Source of the DNA: Bacillota bacterium | Lineage (GTDB): Bacteria; Bacillota; Limnochordia; Darwinibacteriales; Darwinibacteriaceae | DNA: 7,807 nucleotides | Reading direction: 5' to 3' | Assembly: GCA_012799535.1 (NCBI GenBank) | Contig: JAAZLB010000088.1 | Span: forward strand, 1 to 7,807 | Shown here: positions 1 through 6,845 of the stretch, in pieces | How the letters are laid out: the number at the start of each line of letters is the position of its first letter | How positions within the stretch are numbered: position 1 is the stretch's first letter | Made by a program: the position numbers and the translations under genes | Notes under the pieces: model-generated | What the model saw: only the letters and a program-made list of their open reading frames with translations | Told to the model about the DNA's origin: nothing | The model's database searches: none

Positions 1-625
1 TAATAGATCGTTGGACTTTACCCTTTCGGAGTAGACTAATCCCACTATCTACCACAAAACCTTTGGCAATGCCCCCAAGATCTAAAATGGTACCTTGAGG
101 AATGCGAACCTCGCTCGTATTATGATTAACTTCTACTTGCGTGTAATCCACTGTGGCTAAAGCCTCAGCCAATTCTTCTTCGGTAGGTACATGGTATAAT
201 CCGCTACCAAAACCCCACAAATCTAAAACTGCGCCAATAGTAATATCAAAGGCACCATGGGAAACTTCCCCTATTTTTATTCCTAACTCAATAAGTTCGA
301 GGGTAGTGGGACTAACTTTAACCCACTCCCCCGCCTGTTGATTAATTTTCGCAACCTCACTATTTTCTACAAACCGGGATAAAGTTTGCTCTAAATCCTC
401 CATAATGGTAAATGCTTGCTTCACCAATTCTGAGGAGTTGCGACCATCTACCCTCACGTCCACAAGTGTATCCATGAGGATCATGGTGGTCTGGGTACGG
501 CTCTCACTAGCTTGTAGATGGGGAACATAGAGAAAATAGTAACCGAGGATTGTAGCCAAACCCAAAGCCATAAACACTCCAACTATCACTAGGAAGTGTC
601 GTCGTTCAACACTCTTTTTACTCAC
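1..625 (-). CDS. apbE: FAD:protein FMN transferase ApbE (3' end outside window)
   Basis: ApbE uses FAD to attach FMN through a phosphoester bond to a Thr/Ser in target proteins, on the extracytoplasmic side of the membrane. I translated the strand by hand: an open frame of 208 codons runs from a GTG at 625 off the left edge. Residues 11-33 form a single hydrophobic N-terminal segment without a lipobox cysteine, so the protein is probably membrane-anchored. Family motifs follow: MDT at 51-53, SRF..SEVAKIN at 83-95, GAFDITIGAVLDLWGFG at 124-140 and DLGGIAKGFVVD at 182-193. About the last third, including late metal- and flavin-binding motifs, is missing. The GTG start is chosen because GGGGAGGAAG lies 7 bases upstream, overlapping the rnfB stop. 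The gene follows rnfB by 16 bases, and RnfG and RnfD carry its target motif, so they are its likely substrates. The family call is firm. Confidence 0.93.
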   Translation of the reverse strand, partial: MSKKSVERRHFLVIVGVFMALGLATILGYYFLYVPHLQASESRTQTTMILMDTLVDVRVDGRNSSELVKQAFTIMEDLEQTLSRFVENSEVAKINQQAGEWVKVSPTTLELIELGIKIGEVSHGAFDITIGAVLDLWGFGSGLYHVPTEEELAEALATVDYTQVEVNHNTSEVRIPQGTILDLGGIAKGFVVDSGISLLRKGKVQRSI

Positions 626-632
626 TATGACA

Positions 633-642
633 CTTCCTCCCC
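633..642 (-). promoter_or_regulatory. Ribosome binding site of apbE
   Basis: GGGGAGGAAG on the minus strand lies 7 bases before the GTG at 625 and overlaps the TAG stop of rnfB (644-642). It decides the non-ATG start of apbE and suggests that translation is coupled to rnfB. Confidence 0.75.
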
Positions 643-1469
643 TAATTTGCAACTACCTTTTCAATCAAGGGCTTACCTTCTTGCCACACAATTGTATTCA
701 TGGGACAAACAGCCACACATTCTTGACAGTTAGTGCAGAGGTCATAATTGATATGGGCCAAATTATCTTCCATATAAATGGCACCAGTGGGACAAACCTT
801 CACGCAACGCTGACAGGCGATACAACCAACCGAACAAGCTTGACGAACAAAACGCCCAGTCAAAAGTGAACGGCAACGAATATGCACGCCCTGCTCTTCG
901 TCAACGAGCATAATAATATCACGAGGACACGCCTCAACACATTTTCCGCAAGCAGTGCATTTCTCCTCAATGACAACTGGAAGACCATTTTCGTCCATAT
1001 ACATGGCATCGAACGGACAAGCGGCTACGCAAGAACCATAGCCTAAACAACCATAACTACAAACCTTGTCGCCGCCTTGAGTAACATGGGCAATCCGACA
1101 ATCCTGTGGCCCATCATAGGTACCCCGTTGTTTTGCTTCTGCCAGACCACCCTTACATAAAACCTGGGCAACTCTCCGTTTCGGACCATCAGATTCCACA
1201 CCAATGATCTCTGCAACTAACTTAGCGACCCTAGCCCCACCGACGGGACAACCATTGACAGCGGCCTCGCCAGAAGCGACACCCTCCGCGAAACTACGGC
1301 AACCAGCAAAGCCACAGGCTCCACAGTTTACGCCAGGTAAAACTTCCTCTATTTCATCAACCCTGGGGTCAGTTTCAACGGCGAACTTCTTTGATGCAAC
1401 AGCTAAACCAAGGGCAAACAGGGCGCCCATGGTACCCATACTAACGAGGGAAACTATAGTAGTATTCAT
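642..1469 (-). CDS. rnfB: Rnf complex subunit RnfB, multi-cluster ferredoxin-type protein
   Basis: RnfB is the membrane-anchored polyferredoxin that takes electrons from reduced ferredoxin into the Rnf complex. From the ATG at 1469 it has 275 residues. A hydrophobic anchor spans about 4-26. A four-cysteine Fe-S domain follows (C49, C52, C57, C74). Next come C105 and C124, then two ferredoxin-like pairs: C137/C141/C147/C151 with C171/C174/C177/C181, and C216/C219/C222/C226 with C245/C248/C251/C255. C212 and C199 are extra. It is longer than the short gammaproteobacterial RnfB (about 190 residues, one ferredoxin pair) and matches the extended clostridial form. A TTG at 1475 is also in frame but abuts the GGGAGGGG ribosome site, so the ATG six bases from it is preferred. 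It starts 26 bases after rnfA. Confidence 0.96.
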   Translation of the reverse strand: MNTTIVSLVSMGTMGALFALGLAVASKKFAVETDPRVDEIEEVLPGVNCGACGFAGCRSFAEGVASGEAAVNGCPVGGARVAKLVAEIIGVESDGPKRRVAQVLCKGGLAEAKQRGTYDGPQDCRIAHVTQGGDKVCSYGCLGYGSCVAACPFDAMYMDENGLPVVIEEKCTACGKCVEACPRDIIMLVDEEQGVHIRCRSLLTGRFVRQACSVGCIACQRCVKVCPTGAIYMEDNLAHINYDLCTNCQECVAVCPMNTIVWQEGKPLIEKVVAN

Positions 1470-1475
1470 TTTCAA

Positions 1476-1483
1476 CCCCTCCC
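1476..1483 (-). promoter_or_regulatory. Ribosome binding site of rnfB
   Basis: GGGAGGGG on the minus strand ends 6 bases before the ATG at 1469. The alternative TTG codon at 1475 would have zero spacing, so this site fixes the start of rnfB. Confidence 0.7.
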
Positions 1484-1495
1484 GATGTCCATCTA

Positions 1496-2071
1496 TTAAA
1501 CCAAACCAGCAAAGCCACTAAAGGCTAGGGAAAGCAAACCAGCAATAATAAAGGCGATACCGGCTCCCTGCAGGGGTTTAGGAATATCTGCAAACTGCAA
1601 ATCTTCTCGGATGCCTGCAAGTAAAATTAAGGCCAAGGTAAATCCGAGACCACCACCGAGAGCAAAGACTACCGTTTCAATAAAGGTGTAATTTCCTTGC
1701 ACTGTCATGATGGCTAAGCCTAAAATTGCACAGTTAGTGGTAATCAAGGGTAAGAAAATTCCCATGGCCCGATAAAGACCGGGACTGGTCTTATGCAAAA
1801 ACATTTCCACTAATTGTACCATGGAAGCGATTACCAAGATAAAGGCCATGTTCTGCAAAAAGGGTAACCCAAAGGGTTCTAGCAAAAACCACTGAATCAA
1901 CCAAGTGGCTGCGGAGGCTACCACCATAACAAAGGTGGTGGCCAAACCCATACCAATGGCAGAGTCCACCTGCTTAGAAACACCCATGAAGGGGCAAATT
2001 CCCAAAAAACGAACCAACACAAAGTTATTCACTAACAGCGCACTGAGCAAAATTACAAAAAGATTCATCAT
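1496..2071 (-). CDS. rnfA: Rnf complex membrane subunit RnfA
   Basis: RnfA is an integral membrane subunit that pairs with its paralogue RnfE in inverted topology. In the Rnf/Nqr family, two conserved cysteines from each subunit hold a membrane-embedded iron-sulfur centre that passes electrons between the two sides. The product has 191 residues, the usual size, and is hydrophobic throughout with about six membrane segments. C26 lies in FLGICPFMGV and C114 in PLITTNCAILG, the positions expected for the cluster ligands. Two consecutive ATG codons occur (2071 and 2068). AGGAGGGG lies 6 bases before the first and 9 before the second, so either could be used. It begins 12 bases after the rnfE stop, and its ribosome site overlaps that stop. 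Assignment to RnfA rather than RnfE rests on the NNFVLVRFLGICPF start and the gene order. Confidence 0.96.
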   Translation of the reverse strand: MMNLFVILLSALLVNNFVLVRFLGICPFMGVSKQVDSAIGMGLATTFVMVVASAATWLIQWFLLEPFGLPFLQNMAFILVIASMVQLVEMFLHKTSPGLYRAMGIFLPLITTNCAILGLAIMTVQGNYTFIETVVFALGGGLGFTLALILLAGIREDLQFADIPKPLQGAGIAFIIAGLLSLAFSGFAGLV

Positions 2072-2083
2072 GGAACTCCCCTC

Positions 2084-2686
2084 CTAACTAGCCTTTTGGC
2101 GAGCAGCAATCATGTTCATGACTGCAATTAAAATACCTAGGGTAATAAACCCACCTGGTGGCAAGCTCATAATCCCTAAAGTTGTGGCTCCCTCTGGCAA
2201 AAGACGATAGCCAAAAATGGAACCTGCTCCAAGAATTTCCCGGACAGAGCCGATTAAGGTTAAGGCCCAAGTAAAACCTAAGCCCATGCCTAAACCATCA
2301 AAGGCAGAGGCAATTACCGTATTCTTGGAGGCAAAGGCTTCTGCTCGGCCTAATACAATACAGTTAACCACAATTAAGGGAATAAACAAGCCAAGAACTT
2401 GGTGTAAATTCGGCAAAAACGCGTTCATATATAGATCAACGATAGTAACAAAAGTAGCAATCACGATAATATATGCAGGAATCCGCACCTTATCGGGAAT
2501 TAGGTTCTTCAGCAAACTAATTAAGGCACTGGAGCAAACCAAAACAAAGGCCGTTGCTAACCCCATGGACATACCATTAATTGCACTTGTAGTTACCGCT
2601 AAGGTTGGGCAAAGACCAATCATAAGCCGAAAGGTGGGGTTTTCGTCCCACAAACCACGGACAAAATCTTTCCAAAGACTAGCCAT
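2084..2686 (-). CDS. rnfE: Rnf complex membrane subunit RnfE
   Basis: RnfE is the membrane partner of RnfA (NqrD-like) and shares the intramembrane iron-sulfur centre. The product has 200 residues, typical for the family, with about six hydrophobic helices. Residues 12-30 contain the family start WDENPTFRLMIGLCPTLA, with C26. C109 lies in IPLIVVNCIVLGRAEAFA, the second expected ligand position. A short basic cytoplasmic tail (ARQKAS) ends the protein. It starts 2 bases after the rnfG stop. Its ribosome site, AAAGGAGGG, is made of the last sense codons of rnfG, so the two are almost certainly translationally coupled. The RnfE call is firm from the ENPTFRLMIGLCP signature and the position between G and A. 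Confidence 0.96.
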   Translation of the reverse strand: MASLWKDFVRGLWDENPTFRLMIGLCPTLAVTTSAINGMSMGLATAFVLVCSSALISLLKNLIPDKVRIPAYIIVIATFVTIVDLYMNAFLPNLHQVLGLFIPLIVVNCIVLGRAEAFASKNTVIASAFDGLGMGLGFTWALTLIGSVREILGAGSIFGYRLLPEGATTLGIMSLPPGGFITLGILIAVMNMIAARQKAS

Positions 2687-2688
2687 TC

Positions 2689-3279
2689 TTATTTCCCTCC
2701 CTTGTAAACAGCTGTAGTGTCATCAAAACCTTGACGAACAGCTTCGGTCACAGCACGGCTGGAGACTGTGGCGCCAGAAATACTGTCAATATCTTGACCT
2801 AGTTTAATGGGATCTTCCACTTTTTTACCAACAAATTGTTTACGGAAGCCCTCATCCTCAATTTTAGAGCCTAGACCGGGGGTCTCGGTGTGCTCAAGCA
2901 CCTTTAAATTGAGGATCTGGTTGGACTTTTCATCCACACCTACTAAGACCCTAACAGTACCACCATAACCATTTCCTTCTCCAACGAAGGCATAACCAAG
3001 GACTTGACCTGCATCATTGACTCCTTGATAAATGAGGGAGGTCTTTTGCTCTTTTTCCCGCATTTCCTTAGTGTCATCCACACCAAGTTCATCTGCACTG
3101 CGCCGGATAATATTCACCTGAGTAGTGCCAGGTAAAACTTCAAATACTGAGCTTTCTAATGCTCGGGCTTGGTTCTCTTCAATTATAACACTTGTGATGC
3201 CATAAACCTGAGCCAAAATGCCTGCAGAGATCATGGCAATTACTGACAAGACAACCACCATACGGAGGGACTCATTCAT
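2689..3279 (-). CDS. rnfG: Rnf complex subunit RnfG with covalent FMN site
   Basis: RnfG is a single-span membrane protein with a large extracytoplasmic domain carrying one covalently bound FMN, and it relays electrons within the Rnf complex. The product has 196 residues. A hydrophobic anchor spans about 7-29. The FMN-binding domain carries GYGGTVRVLVGVD near 105-116, HTETPGLGSKI at 130-140 and the flavinylation motif DSISGAT at 165-171, which fits the ApbE consensus D-x-x-S-G-A-T. Thr171 is the predicted FMN attachment residue. The ATG overlaps the rnfD stop in an 8-base ATGAATGA junction, indicating translational coupling. The presence of apbE at the end of the same gene run supports flavinylation of this protein. 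Confidence 0.96.
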   Translation of the reverse strand: MNESLRMVVVLSVIAMISAGILAQVYGITSVIIEENQARALESSVFEVLPGTTQVNIIRRSADELGVDDTKEMREKEQKTSLIYQGVNDAGQVLGYAFVGEGNGYGGTVRVLVGVDEKSNQILNLKVLEHTETPGLGSKIEDEGFRKQFVGKKVEDPIKLGQDIDSISGATVSSRAVTEAVRQGFDDTTAVYKGGK

Positions 3280-4192
3280 TAGCCTTCACCCCTTGCCCAT
3301 AAATTCGCGGACGGGTCCAGCGATTCAGTAATGGAGTTACTGCATTCATTAAGAGAATTGCGAAGGTAACCCCATCTGGGTAGCTTCCCCAAACCCGGAT
3401 TAACATAATAATCAAACCGACTCCTATGCCAAAAATCCAACGTCCCCTAACTGTGACAGGAGAAGTTACTGGATCTGTGGCCATGAATACGGCACCAAAA
3501 AGTACACTCCCGGCCAAAAGATGAAAAACTGGATCTTGACCTGTAATCAAGGACATTACTACAACCGTACCTAAGATCCCCACTGGAATCCGGTAATCTA
3601 AGGCTCCTTTGTAAAAGAGATAGATACCCCCAACGAGAATAGCCAGTGCAGATGTTTCGCCTAAGGAACCGGCCACCGCACCGAAAAATAAATTAGGCAG
3701 ATTACTCCTTGCAGCTCCAAGTACTAAGGGAGTAGCGGTGGAAACTGCATCAAATGGAGCAGTCCAGCTAGTCATAGCCGAGGCAAAGGAAGCGGTTAAG
3801 AAAGCACGTCCAACTAACGCGGGGTTAAAAGGATTTTGTCCTAATCCACCAAAAACCTGCTTACCAATGGCAATCGCAAAGGCAGACCCTAAAATCACCA
3901 TCCAACTAGGTAAACTGGGGGGAACAATTAAACCTAACAACACCCCAGTAACTAGAGCACTACCGTCTCCAATGGAAATCGGTTTATTACGGAAACGCTG
4001 AAAAATTGCCTCAGTGGCCACAGCTGCCGCTGCAGATAATAAAACTAAACGCACTGCATCCCATCTAAAAAGATAAATAGAAGCACCCAGGACCGGTAGT
4101 AAAGCAATCAAAACGGTTAACATAATCTTCTCAGTGCTGTCTGTATCCCTCACATGGGGTGACGGTGCCACAATCAATTTCAAATCTTCCAT
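3272..4192 (-). CDS. rnfD: Rnf complex membrane subunit RnfD with covalent FMN site
   Basis: RnfD (NqrB-like) is a large integral membrane subunit carrying covalent FMN and is regarded as a main candidate for the ion-translocating part of the complex. The product has 306 residues, with many hydrophobic segments from about residue 23 to 290. Family signatures are SPHVRD at 11-16, GQNPFNPALVGRAFL at 118-132, and FMATDPVTSPVT at 236-247. The motif DAVSTAT at 148-154 corresponds to the flavinylation site, with Thr154 as the expected FMN-bearing residue. Its middle residue is Thr where RnfG has Gly, which the family tolerates. It begins 14 bases after rnfC with AGGAGGGTGG in the gap, and ends overlapping rnfG by 8 bases. 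Na+ versus H+ specificity cannot be read from the sequence. Confidence 0.96.
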   Translation of the reverse strand: MEDLKLIVAPSPHVRDTDSTEKIMLTVLIALLPVLGASIYLFRWDAVRLVLLSAAAAVATEAIFQRFRNKPISIGDGSALVTGVLLGLIVPPSLPSWMVILGSAFAIAIGKQVFGGLGQNPFNPALVGRAFLTASFASAMTSWTAPFDAVSTATPLVLGAARSNLPNLFFGAVAGSLGETSALAILVGGIYLFYKGALDYRIPVGILGTVVVMSLITGQDPVFHLLAGSVLFGAVFMATDPVTSPVTVRGRWIFGIGVGLIIMLIRVWGSYPDGVTFAILLMNAVTPLLNRWTRPRIYGQGVKANE

Positions 4193-4206
4193 TGCTCCAC
4201 CCTCCT

Positions 4207-5523
4207 TTAGCTTGGTTTTTTCTGTTTAGCGATAATCTCTTGTTTAGCCAAACGAATATATTGTAATAAGGGACGCTTTGATGGACAAATGTAGGTACAG
4301 CAACCACATTCGATGCAATCGAGGGCACCATAGTCTTGCGCCTCATCCCACATTTCATTCATTCCAAAGGCTTCTAAACGCAAAGGAAGTAGATTGGCGG
4401 GACAAACATCCACACAACGGGCACACTTAATACAAGGTAAAACGGCAGGTGTAGCACTTTCTTCTTCTCTAAAAGCCACTACCCCACTGAGGGTTTTGCA
4501 AATTGGTGCTTCAAGATTGAACTGGGCTCCACCCATCATAGGTCCACCTATAACCACCTTGCCAACTGCTCCATTAAAGCCACCCGCGGCTTCAAGTAAA
4601 TTTTCAATGGGAGTCCCGATGGAAACCAAGAGATTTTTCGGTTCCACAACCGGTTTACCTGTCACTGTTACAACCCGAGTAATAGACGGTTCCCCATCTC
4701 GAAGGGCCTTAGCCACAGCCCAGGCCGTTGCCACATTTTGGACAATGGCGCCTGCTTGAAATGGTAATCCACTACTAGGTACTTCCCGACCGGTAAGGGC
4801 TTGAATCAGCTGTTTTTCTCCACCCTCAGGATATTTAGTAGGTAAAGAAACCACATCAATAGCACCAGCATGTCCCTTTAGAGCTTCATAAGCATCTGGC
4901 TTGTTGTCTTCTACCCCAATAATGATTCTCTTGGCACCAGAAGCCTTAGCCATTAATTTAGCCCCAAGGATAATTTCCTCAGGATATTCCACCATGAGCC
5001 GGTGATCCGCTGTGAGGTAGGGCTCGCATTCACAACCATTAATAATTAAATAATCGATGGTGGTGTTTTTCGGAGGATTCAGTTTAAGGGCTGTGGGAAA
5101 ACCTCCCCCACCCATACCCACAATCCCCGCTTCCTGAATGCGTTGCCTAATGGTGGCCGCATCTAACTGTACTGGATCGGGATGGCCATTTTTTTCCACC
5201 CAATTATCTTCACCATTGTTTTCAATGACAATTGCAGTCACTGAAGAGCCACAAGCATGCGCTCGCGGTTCGATTGCTACCACTGTTCCTGATACTGGCG
5301 AGTGTATAGGAGCACTAACGGCCCCGTTAGCCTGCGCTAGCAACTGACCTTTGAGGATTTCGTCGCCCTTAGTCACTACTGGGGTTGCTTCTCCACCAGC
5401 GTGTTGCAAGAGGGAAACAACTAGTGTTTGAGGGGCTTGTAGTACCTCAATAGGAGCTTCTGCAGTGCTTTTCTTGGAATCATCCGGATAAATTCCTCCG
5501 AAGAATGATTTTACTCGTCGCAT
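4207..5523 (-). CDS. rnfC: Rnf complex subunit RnfC, NADH/FMN and 4Fe-4S protein
   Basis: RnfC is the peripheral cytoplasmic subunit where NAD+ is reduced. The product has 438 residues, the short form without the long repetitive C-terminal extension of gammaproteobacterial RnfC. Domains in order are a biotinyl-lipoyl-like sandwich near 30-102, the dinucleotide/FMN-binding region with GMGGGGFPTALKL at 136-148 and INGCECEPYLTADHRLM at 161-177, an SLBB-like region around 285-335, and two 4Fe-4S motifs, C364/C367/C370/C374 and C403/C406/C409/C413. The ATG at 5523 is supported by GAGGTGAT 7 bases upstream. It is the first gene of the tightly packed rnf run and follows trmL after an 80-base gap, the most likely place for a dedicated promoter, although I see no strong -35/-10 pair there. 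Confidence 0.97.
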   Translation of the reverse strand: MRRVKSFFGGIYPDDSKKSTAEAPIEVLQAPQTLVVSLLQHAGGEATPVVTKGDEILKGQLLAQANGAVSAPIHSPVSGTVVAIEPRAHACGSSVTAIVIENNGEDNWVEKNGHPDPVQLDAATIRQRIQEAGIVGMGGGGFPTALKLNPPKNTTIDYLIINGCECEPYLTADHRLMVEYPEEIILGAKLMAKASGAKRIIIGVEDNKPDAYEALKGHAGAIDVVSLPTKYPEGGEKQLIQALTGREVPSSGLPFQAGAIVQNVATAWAVAKALRDGEPSITRVVTVTGKPVVEPKNLLVSIGTPIENLLEAAGGFNGAVGKVVIGGPMMGGAQFNLEAPICKTLSGVVAFREEESATPAVLPCIKCARCVDVCPANLLPLRLEAFGMNEMWDEAQDYGALDCIECGCCTYICPSKRPLLQYIRLAKQEIIAKQKKPS

Positions 5524-5530
5524 GTATCAC

Positions 5531-5538
5531 ATCACCTC
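5531..5538 (-). promoter_or_regulatory. Ribosome binding site of rnfC
   Basis: GAGGTGAT on the minus strand is an eight-base match to the complement of the 16S rRNA 3' end and lies 7 bases before the ATG at 5523. It is the most extended anti-SD match in the window, in keeping with rnfC opening the rnf run. Confidence 0.75.
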
Positions 5539-5603
5539 ACACTTATTAGATTTGGCTTTTAAGATACCGCCTAGATATTCTTGTTTGAGTCTACTTATCC
5601 TGC

Positions 5604-6068
5604 CTAAATTAGTTTTTTCACATTCACAAAACCTAATTGACGCCATGCTTCATAAACTACTATAGAAACCGTGTTCGAAAGATTAAGTGAGCGTACATCC
5701 AGCTGTGGCAAGGTGATAATGTGCTCGTGAAATTTCTCCAAGACTTCGTTGGGCAACCCCATTGTCTCACTTCCAAAGACCAAATAATCATCCCAAGCAT
5801 AGCTGACTTCTGAATACAGTTGTTTACCACCTGTTTCCACGAAAAAAAGCCGCTTAGGCTGAACAGCTTCTAAAAAATCTTCAAAACAATCATGAACCAC
5901 CAGGTCTAGGTGTTCCCAATAGTCCAAACCTGCTCTTTTTAGCTTTGGATCACTTAAGAAAAAGCCCAAAGGACGAACTAAGTGTAAAGTTGAGCCTGTG
6001 GCTACACAAAGCCTGGCTACATTTCCTGCATTAGAAGGAATCTCCGGTTCCACTAACACCACATGCAT
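5604..6068 (-). CDS. trmL: tRNA (cytidine(34)-2'-O)-methyltransferase TrmL
   Basis: TrmL is a SPOUT-class methyltransferase that uses S-adenosylmethionine to 2'-O-methylate the wobble nucleotide (C34 or cmnm5U34) of tRNA-Leu isoacceptors. The product has 154 residues, close to the usual minimal single-domain size of about 155, and is expected to act as a cytoplasmic dimer. The three SPOUT motifs are visible: PEIPSNAGNVARLC at 8-21, FGSETMGLP at about 98-106, and the knot-forming VRSLNLSNTVSIVVYEAWRQ near 126-145. The ATG at 6068 has AGGGGGGTGG 4 bases upstream. It lies 58 bases after the barrel-like gene and 80 bases before rnfC, all on the same strand. The family is certain. The exact target (tRNA-Leu) is taken from characterised homologues. 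Confidence 0.93.
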   Translation of the reverse strand: MHVVLVEPEIPSNAGNVARLCVATGSTLHLVRPLGFFLSDPKLKRAGLDYWEHLDLVVHDCFEDFLEAVQPKRLFFVETGGKQLYSEVSYAWDDYLVFGSETMGLPNEVLEKFHEHIITLPQLDVRSLNLSNTVSIVVYEAWRQLGFVNVKKLI

Positions 6069-6094
6069 TCTACCACCCCCCTAGACGCGACGAA

Positions 6095-6111
6095 TGAGGG
6101 CTAGGCCCTCA
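6095..6111 (-). repeat. Perfect inverted repeat (7-bp stem, 3-base loop) between the barrel-like gene and trmL
   Basis: TGAGGGC, a TAG spacer and GCCCTCA form a G+C-rich hairpin in the 58-base gap, starting about 15 bases beyond the stop of the barrel-like gene. On the transcribed minus strand it is followed by TTCGTCGCG, not a run of T, so it is not a canonical intrinsic terminator. It could slow or partly attenuate transcription, protect an upstream mRNA end, or be chance. Confidence 0.45.
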
Positions 6112-6126
6112 CAGTAATATCTACAC

Positions 6127-6831
6127 CTAAAAAGAATAACGGACGAAAGCTTGGATTTTGTTTTCCGTCCAGCCAGCTCCAAAAGTAGTGGGACGTTCAG
6201 GCATGGACAGCAAAACATGAAAACTCAACTCTTCGTTGACCAAGGTCACATCAAATTTCAGCTTCTCCATGGGCTCCAAATAGGAAAGACCCATACCGAA
6301 GGCACCTCCAAGGGAAATAGAAAAACGCCAAATCCCCTGTCTGGTAAACTGCACATAGGGACTGATAGTATATTCAAATTGACCAAGCTCAGTCACAAAC
6401 AGTTGGGCTGTCCCAGTTAAACCATGACCGACATCTCCATACATCCTGTTAAACTCACCATAGGCACCAATATGGGGATCCACATTATTGATAAAAGTGG
6501 ACAAGATGGGACGTTGAGTATTAGCCACAAAAAGTTCAAGAGTGTAACCAATATTTCCTACTAAAACTTGTTTATGACCCCCAAACCAACTAGAAAGCTG
6601 ATCATCTTCTCCACCAGTGTGGGATAGATAGCCCCCAATTCCAGTTTTTTCGTAGCCAAAAAAACCTAATGGTTTGATGTTTTCTTGGGTTAAACTCAAA
6701 CCGGCTTGCCACCCATTATTACCAAATCCAAAGGGTAAGTCTTCTGCTTCAAAAGCCTGTACGCACCATGGGGAGCTTAAAACAAGCACTAAAACTATAA
6801 GAATCACTAAAAAGCCAAGCCGAGTGCGCAC
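6127..6831 (-). CDS. Exported beta-rich protein, possible outer-membrane beta-barrel
   Basis: I do not recognise a named family. The product has 234 residues. Residues 1-26 are a clear signal peptide (RTR, a long Leu/Val/Ile core, and a V-Q-A cleavage site before F27). The mature part lacks hydrophobic helices. It is rich in Gly, Phe and Tyr with alternating polar/hydrophobic stretches, for example VLVGNIGYTLELFV at 89-102, FEYTISPYVQFT at 152-163 and WRFSISLGGAFGMGLSYL at 168-185. It ends KIQAFVRYSF, with a terminal Phe and alternating hydrophobics, the pattern recognised by BAM in outer-membrane barrels. Eight to ten strands seem possible. The start is a GTG at 6831 with AGGGGG 7 bases upstream. 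It begins 14 bases after the LolA-like gene, so the two are probably co-transcribed. Barrel topology and outer-membrane location are inferred. A soluble beta-rich exported protein is the alternative. Confidence 0.6.
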   Translation of the reverse strand: MRTRLGFLVILIVLVLVLSSPWCVQAFEAEDLPFGFGNNGWQAGLSLTQENIKPLGFFGYEKTGIGGYLSHTGGEDDQLSSWFGGHKQVLVGNIGYTLELFVANTQRPILSTFINNVDPHIGAYGEFNRMYGDVGHGLTGTAQLFVTELGQFEYTISPYVQFTRQGIWRFSISLGGAFGMGLSYLEPMEKLKFDVTLVNEELSFHVLLSMPERPTTFGAGWTENKIQAFVRYSF

Positions 6832-6845
6832 TTAAAATCCCCCTT

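Noticed and set aside
153..341. Plus-strand open frames opposite apbE, rnf genes and trmL (for example 153-341, 1204-1521, 2217-2717, 4394-4759).
   Set aside because: They lie antisense to well-supported genes, have no recognisable domains, and are explained by the codon use of the real genes on the other strand.
1470..1475. TTG start for rnfB two codons upstream of the ATG.
   Set aside because: It directly abuts the ribosome binding site, leaving no spacing. The ATG at 1469 has a normal 6-base spacing.
5545..5573. Possible promoter for rnfC on the minus strand (TAGGCG, 17 bases, TCTAAT).
   Set aside because: The -10 is good (5 of 6) but the -35 matches only 3 of 6, and nothing else supports it, so I did not list it as a feature.
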